From Falsiphaeobacter marinintestinus (GTDB lineage Bacteria; Pseudomonadota; Alphaproteobacteria; Rhodobacterales; Rhodobacteraceae): a stretch of DNA of 64,000 bases. Below the pieces are notes generated by a model. That model saw nothing but the letters and a program-made list of their open reading frames with translations, was not told the DNA's origin and ran no database searches. The DNA is taken from NCBI RefSeq assembly GCF_007923355.1, contig NZ_VOGO01000003.1:124001-188000 (forward strand), read 5' to 3'. Both the position numbers and the translations under genes were made by a program. Shown in pieces: positions 60,842 through 64,000 of the stretch (position 1 is the stretch's first letter; every line of letters begins with the position of its first letter).

Positions 60842-61654
60842 TTATGGCTTTGGCCGGGCGGAACGGCGCAAAGTTGTGGGCGACTGGTCAGTATGTTGTT
60901 GAATGAACCGCGTGAAATAAGCGGCGCTGCCAAACCCAAGGTGACGGGCGATATCCTGTACTGGAACATCGGTCGAAATCAGCAAGGACCGTGCAGCATG
61001 CAAAACCCGCTCGGTCAGCAATGTGGCCGCGGTTTTCCCGGTTTCACTGCGGCAAACGCGGGTCAGATGGGTCGGGGTTACCCCCAGCGCCGACGCATAG
61101 TCGGCCATGCTGGCACCGGTGGCAAAATCCCTGACAATCCGCATACAAAAGCTGCGCACAAGGGTCTGCGCCGCTTTTTCGCGACGCGGGAACCCTTCGG
61201 ACTCGTCCATGTGCCGACGCAGCCAGATCATCATCAGGCTGGCATATGCCTCGACGGCGCTTTGACACAACGGACGTTTGCCGTTCTGTTCTCGCCCCGC
61301 CGCTTCGAACAGCCCGGTCAGTTCATTCTGGGAACTGACATCGCGAATACGAAGATGCTGGATTGACTGCGGCAGGGTCATATCCAAACCGTTTGGCAAA
61401 GCCAGAACCTGCCCGAACGCCTGCCGTCCGATCTCAAAACTGATCAAATGGCGAGAGGGAACAAAAATCGCATTGTGCAGCCCCAGCCCCCGGCGTTCCC
61501 CATCCAGCAACGCGACACCCTGACCTCGGGTGAGCCAAATCAGCAGCGATTCGGAGCGATCATGAGCCAGTTCCAGCTGCCACGACCCGGCTGGCGCAAG
61601 TTGCGGCAGGGTCAGAAGGCGGATCTCGCCAGAGGGTTCAGGATCGAAGGCCAT
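60842..61654 (-). CDS. AraC-family transcriptional regulator
   Basis: A 270-residue regulator with an N-terminal sensory half (WQLELAHDRSESLLIWLTRG, then GVALLDGERRGLGLHNAIFV, cupin-like) and a C-terminal AraC double helix-turn-helix (MADYASALGVTPTHLTRVCR and VQDIARHLGFGSAAYFTRFI). The N-terminus resembles the PobR-like group, which senses aromatic acids, but this is weak. Its position upstream of the ABC permease genes, on the same strand, makes that operon the likely target. It could also control genes elsewhere. Confidence 0.87.
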   Translation of the reverse strand: MAFDPEPSGEIRLLTLPQLAPAGSWQLELAHDRSESLLIWLTRGQGVALLDGERRGLGLHNAIFVPSRHLISFEIGRQAFGQVLALPNGLDMTLPQSIQHLRIRDVSSQNELTGLFEAAGREQNGKRPLCQSAVEAYASLMMIWLRRHMDESEGFPRREKAAQTLVRSFCMRIVRDFATGASMADYASALGVTPTHLTRVCRSETGKTAATLLTERVLHAARSLLISTDVPVQDIARHLGFGSAAYFTRFIQQHTDQSPTTLRRSARPKP

Positions 61655-61732
61655 TATTCGAATTTGTCATGTCCTGGCTAAAATTGGTACTGCCAGTGCG
61701 GCTCTAAAGTCCGATTGTGACAAGAGAAGGGC

Positions 61733-62608
61733 CTAAATCTGTGGATGGACGGCGGTCCATTGCCGCATTTTTGAGCGAAACCATGTTCGCTGACGTTTGG
61801 CGAATTGCCGTGTCGCGATTGTTGCCCGCATACGGGCCTCGTCCAACGAGATGTTTCCTTGAACATAGTTCATCAATTCGGGCACGCCGATGGCCCGACA
61901 AGATGGAAGTGCAGGATCGTACCGCTCGCGCATCGCAGCGACCTCATCCAAGGCCCCGGAGTCAATCATCAGATCAAAGCGCCGAGTCATACGCTCGGAC
62001 AACCAGTCTTTGGGCACGTCGAACAGAAGCGGCACGGCGTCGTCCAGGCTCAGCAGCGGCGGCGGTGTCTTGTCCTGCCAGTACGCCAGCGATTGACCCG
62101 TGGTTGCCAGAACTTCCCATGCGCGCTGAACCCGTGCCCGGTTCTGAACGTCGATCCGCGCCTTGGTGTCGGCATCGATCCTGTCAAGCAAAGCTTCATG
62201 CGTCATCGTATCGGCCGTGGCACGCACGTCTTCTGGCGTGGCCGGAATATCAGCCATGCCGTGAGTCAGGGCCATGAAGTACAATCCGGTTCCGCCAACG
62301 ATGATCGGCCGTTCAGGGCCGGTCAAAAGCGGTGTCACATTGCGCAACCAATGGCCTGCGGAATAAGCCGCATCGTAGGGCACGTGACCATACAAGCGAT
62401 GCAGCGCTTGCGATTCTTCGGCCAGGGACGGACGGGCGGTGATCACCCGCCAACAATCATAAACCTGACTGGCATCGGCATTCACAATGACCCCGCCGTG
62501 TTTCTGCGCGAGCCGTAACGCCAGATCCGACTTGCCCGAAGCCGTCGGTCCGGCGATCAGAATCGGGCGATCGTCCGGAATGTCGGGCAATCCGATCAAC
62601 TTTGTCAT
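61733..62608 (-). CDS. miaA: tRNA dimethylallyltransferase
   Basis: The 291-residue enzyme has the P-loop [18 protein letters not shown], the conserved [52 protein letters not shown] and [17 protein letters not shown]. It transfers the dimethylallyl group to A37 of tRNAs reading UNN codons. It is divergent from pyrH across a 117-bp gap, a typical arrangement in Rhodobacterales. Length is normal for alphaproteobacterial MiaA. Confidence 0.95.
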   Translation of the reverse strand: MTKLIGLPDIPDDRPILIAGPTASGKSDLALRLAQKHGGVIVNADASQVYDCWRVITARPSLAEESQALHRLYGHVPYDAAYSAGHWLRNVTPLLTGPERPIIVGGTGLYFMALTHGMADIPATPEDVRATADTMTHEALLDRIDADTKARIDVQNRARVQRAWEVLATTGQSLAYWQDKTPPPLLSLDDAVPLLFDVPKDWLSERMTRRFDLMIDSGALDEVAAMRERYDPALPSCRAIGVPELMNYVQGNISLDEARMRATIATRQFAKRQRTWFRSKMRQWTAVHPQI

Positions 62609-62646
62609 CGCTCAGAGCTCATTTGTCTTAGATTAAGTCAGATACC

Positions 62647-62672
62647 CGGCGGATGCTCCATTGAATCCGCCG
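62647..62672. promoter_or_regulatory. Inverted repeat in the miaA-pyrH divergent promoter region
   Basis: CGGCGGAT (62647-62654) and ATCCGCCG (62665-62672) pair perfectly around a 10-nt loop. A second small inverted repeat, TTTTG-CGA-CAAAA, lies at 62686-62698, about 28 bp before the pyrH ATG. Either could be an operator or a leader hairpin; neither matches a motif I can name. Confidence 0.4.
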
Positions 62673-62725
62673 ACGATTTCCGACATTTTGCGACAAAATA
62701 CACCCGTGCAAATGCGGAGCGCAAT

Positions 62726-63472
62726 ATGACCTCTACATCCGACCAGGAAATCGACCAACTGGCCACCAAATATAAAAGGGTCATGTTGAAGATCTCGGGA
62801 GAAGCCCTGATGGGCGATCAGGGGTTCGGCCTGCATCCGCCGACCGTGCAGCGTATCGCCGAAGAGGTGAAATCGGTCCATGATCTGGGGGTCGAAATCT
62901 GCATGGTGATCGGCGGTGGTAACATCTTCCGCGGCCTCAGCGGATCGGCCCAGGGGATGGAACGCACAACAGCGGATTACATGGGGATGCTGGCCACGGT
63001 TATGAATGCGTTGGGGATGCAATCGGCGCTGGAAGAGATCGGCGTTTTTACACGGGTGATTTCGGCGATCCCGATGGATCAGGTCTGTGAACCCTACATT
63101 CGCCGCCGCGCGGTCCGTCACCTTGAGAAAAAGCGGGTCTGCATTTTTGCCGCCGGAACCGGCAACCCCTATTTCACGACCGACACCGCCGCGACCCTGC
63201 GCGCCAATGAAATGGGGTGTGAGGCGATCTTTAAAGGCACGAAGGTCGATGGTGTCTATGACAAGGACCCGGTCAAACACGCCGATGCCAAGCGCTATGA
63301 CACTGTGAGCTATGATGACGTTCTGGCCAAACGGCTGGGGGTCATGGATGCCAGCGCCATCGCACTGGCCCGCGACAACAACCTGCCGATCATCGTGTTT
63401 TCACTGGATGAACCCGGCGGGTTCCGCGGCATTCTGGCCGGTCAGGGAACCTATACCAAGGTTCAGGGATAA
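62726..63472 (+). CDS. pyrH: UMP kinase
   Basis: The 248-residue kinase is of the amino-acid-kinase fold: [19 protein letters not shown] at the N-terminus, [34 protein letters not shown] with the catalytic and nucleotide-binding residues, and [20 protein letters not shown]. It phosphorylates UMP with ATP and is allosterically controlled by GTP and UTP in relatives. It is followed by frr, the conserved pyrH-frr pair, 279 bp downstream, with a repeat element in between. Confidence 0.97.
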   Translation: MTSTSDQEIDQLATKYKRVMLKISGEALMGDQGFGLHPPTVQRIAEEVKSVHDLGVEICMVIGGGNIFRGLSGSAQGMERTTADYMGMLATVMNALGMQSALEEIGVFTRVISAIPMDQVCEPYIRRRAVRHLEKKRVCIFAAGTGNPYFTTDTAATLRANEMGCEAIFKGTKVDGVYDKDPVKHADAKRYDTVSYDDVLAKRLGVMDASAIALARDNNLPIIVFSLDEPGGFRGILAGQGTYTKVQG

Positions 63473-63507
63473 GCGAGCGCCCTTTTGACCTTGTGGGAAC
63501 CAAGGAT

Positions 63508-63559
63508 GAGGGACGCTGTCCCTCAAACTCCCTGGGGTATTTCGAACAAGAAAGAAGCC
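63508..63559 (+). repeat. Dispersed 3'-end element, copy C
   Basis: A perfect 8-bp hairpin (TGAGGGAC-GCT-GTCCCTCA, 63508-63526) is followed by the 25-nt motif at 63535-63559 with core ACAAGAAAGAAGC. It begins 35 bp after the pyrH stop, in the sense direction, before frr. Confidence 0.88.
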
Positions 63560-63751
63560 GTTTTGGCGTTGCTCTGTTTGGTGCTCTGCCGTTTCTGGAT
63601 GAGGGTTGCCGCTTTGGCGCGTCCAGAGCTGCAACGTACAGTCTAGATTGGGGCCGCAGGGGCCTCGGTTCCGGGTCAAGATCGCTATACATCTTGTCAT
63701 CAATGGCTTAAGACCCCTCTGAACAGCGCCTGAGCGAGAGGAGTGAGCAGC

Positions 63752-64000
63752 ATGTCTGACGATTTTGAACTGGACACCGATGATCTGCAGCGCCGCATGG
63801 ACGGCGCCATGGCCAATCTGCGGACTGAATTTGCGTCTCTGCGGACCGGTCGCGCGTCCGCCTCGATGCTGGAGCCGGTGATGGTGGATGCCTATGGGTC
63901 GATGACGCCGATCAACCAGGTGGGCACAGTCAACGTTCCCGAGCCACGCATGGTGACGATCAACGTCTGGGACAAGTCCATGGTGGGTAAAGTCGAAAAG
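63752..64000 (+). CDS. frr: Ribosome recycling factor, N-terminal part
   Basis: The first 83 codons of Frr are present, starting at ATG 63752 with GAGAGGAG about 9 bases upstream. The reading [20 protein letters not shown] followed by [20 protein letters not shown] is diagnostic of the family. Frr acts with EF-G to split post-termination ribosomes. The gene runs off the right edge. Confidence 0.95.
   Translation, partial: MSDDFELDTDDLQRRMDGAMANLRTEFASLRTGRASASMLEPVMVDAYGSMTPINQVGTVNVPEPRMVTINVWDKSMVGKVEK

Noticed and set aside
1-64000. tRNA or rRNA genes
   Set aside because: Intergenic regions were scanned for T-loop (GGTTCGAATCC-like) and rRNA motifs; none were found. The only TCGAATCC match (near 59382) is inside the DppC-like gene.

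Overview
The window looks like chromosomal DNA of a marine Roseobacter-group alphaproteobacterium (Rhodobacterales). Supporting this are the GC-rich coding DNA, the ornithine-lipid genes olsB-olsA, the miaA | pyrH-frr block, a large acidic RTX protein ending in a Hint domain, two dimethylglycine-dehydrogenase-like enzymes carrying folate-binding T-protein domains, and a roseobacter-style dispersed 3'-end repeat. This is inference from gene content; no rRNA or tRNA gene was found to anchor it. I see no prophage, transposase, insertion sequence or CRISPR array.

Layout, left to right. 1-935: end of olsB and olsA (ornithine lipids). 954-5045 (minus): ABC ATPase, FtsX-like permease and a secreted lipocalin-like protein, an AttEFGH-type export cassette. 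5214-8064: a small K+ channel, a cardiolipin-synthase-like phospholipase D protein and a periplasmic HAD hydrolase. 8147-9739: a secreted arylsulfatase. 10106-16283 (minus): a tightly overlapping Bat-type operon (MoxR, DUF58, DUF4381, two VWA proteins, BatD). 16372-18477 (minus): small envelope genes and an AI-2E-family permease. 18610-22511 (plus): a second AI-2E-family permease, a BrkB-type membrane protein and an eight-heme secreted cytochrome, with overlapping reading frames. 22806-24718 (minus): rlmE and a Ppx/GppA phosphatase. 24962-27300 (plus): a folate one-carbon trio ending in a clear terminator. 27407-30174 (plus): M24 metallopeptidase, Asp/Glu-racemase-like enzyme and polyphosphate kinase 2. 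30176-32667 (minus): amidohydrolase and CobW-type GTPase.

32668-33603 is a 0.9-kb non-coding stretch before the 1695-residue RTX/Hint protein (33604-38691). A MobA-like nucleotidyltransferase follows, then two divergent FAD/T-protein oxidoreductase paralogues around a small lipoprotein gene, an MFS (possibly BT1-like) transporter and a CNNM/CorC protein. 47834-53877 holds housekeeping genes: xerD, a conserved secreted protein of unknown role, an unlisted 50-residue membrane protein, aroK, aroB, a site-2 protease with CBS domains, and ssb. 54072-55905 encodes a lytic transglycosylase and a MauG-type diheme peroxidase. 56027-61654 (minus) encodes a peptide-type ABC transporter (fused ATPases and two permeases, no binding protein) and an AraC regulator. 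The window closes with miaA (minus), pyrH and the start of frr (plus).

The most interesting non-gene signal is a hairpin plus 25-nt motif found three times (44797-44849, 58151-58200, 63508-63559). Each copy lies just 3' of a stop codon and in the sense orientation of that gene. The most interesting proteins are the modular RTX/Hint protein, the eight-heme cytochrome coupled to two polytopic membrane proteins, and the VWA/TPR protein whose metal-binding MIDAS motif is degenerate.
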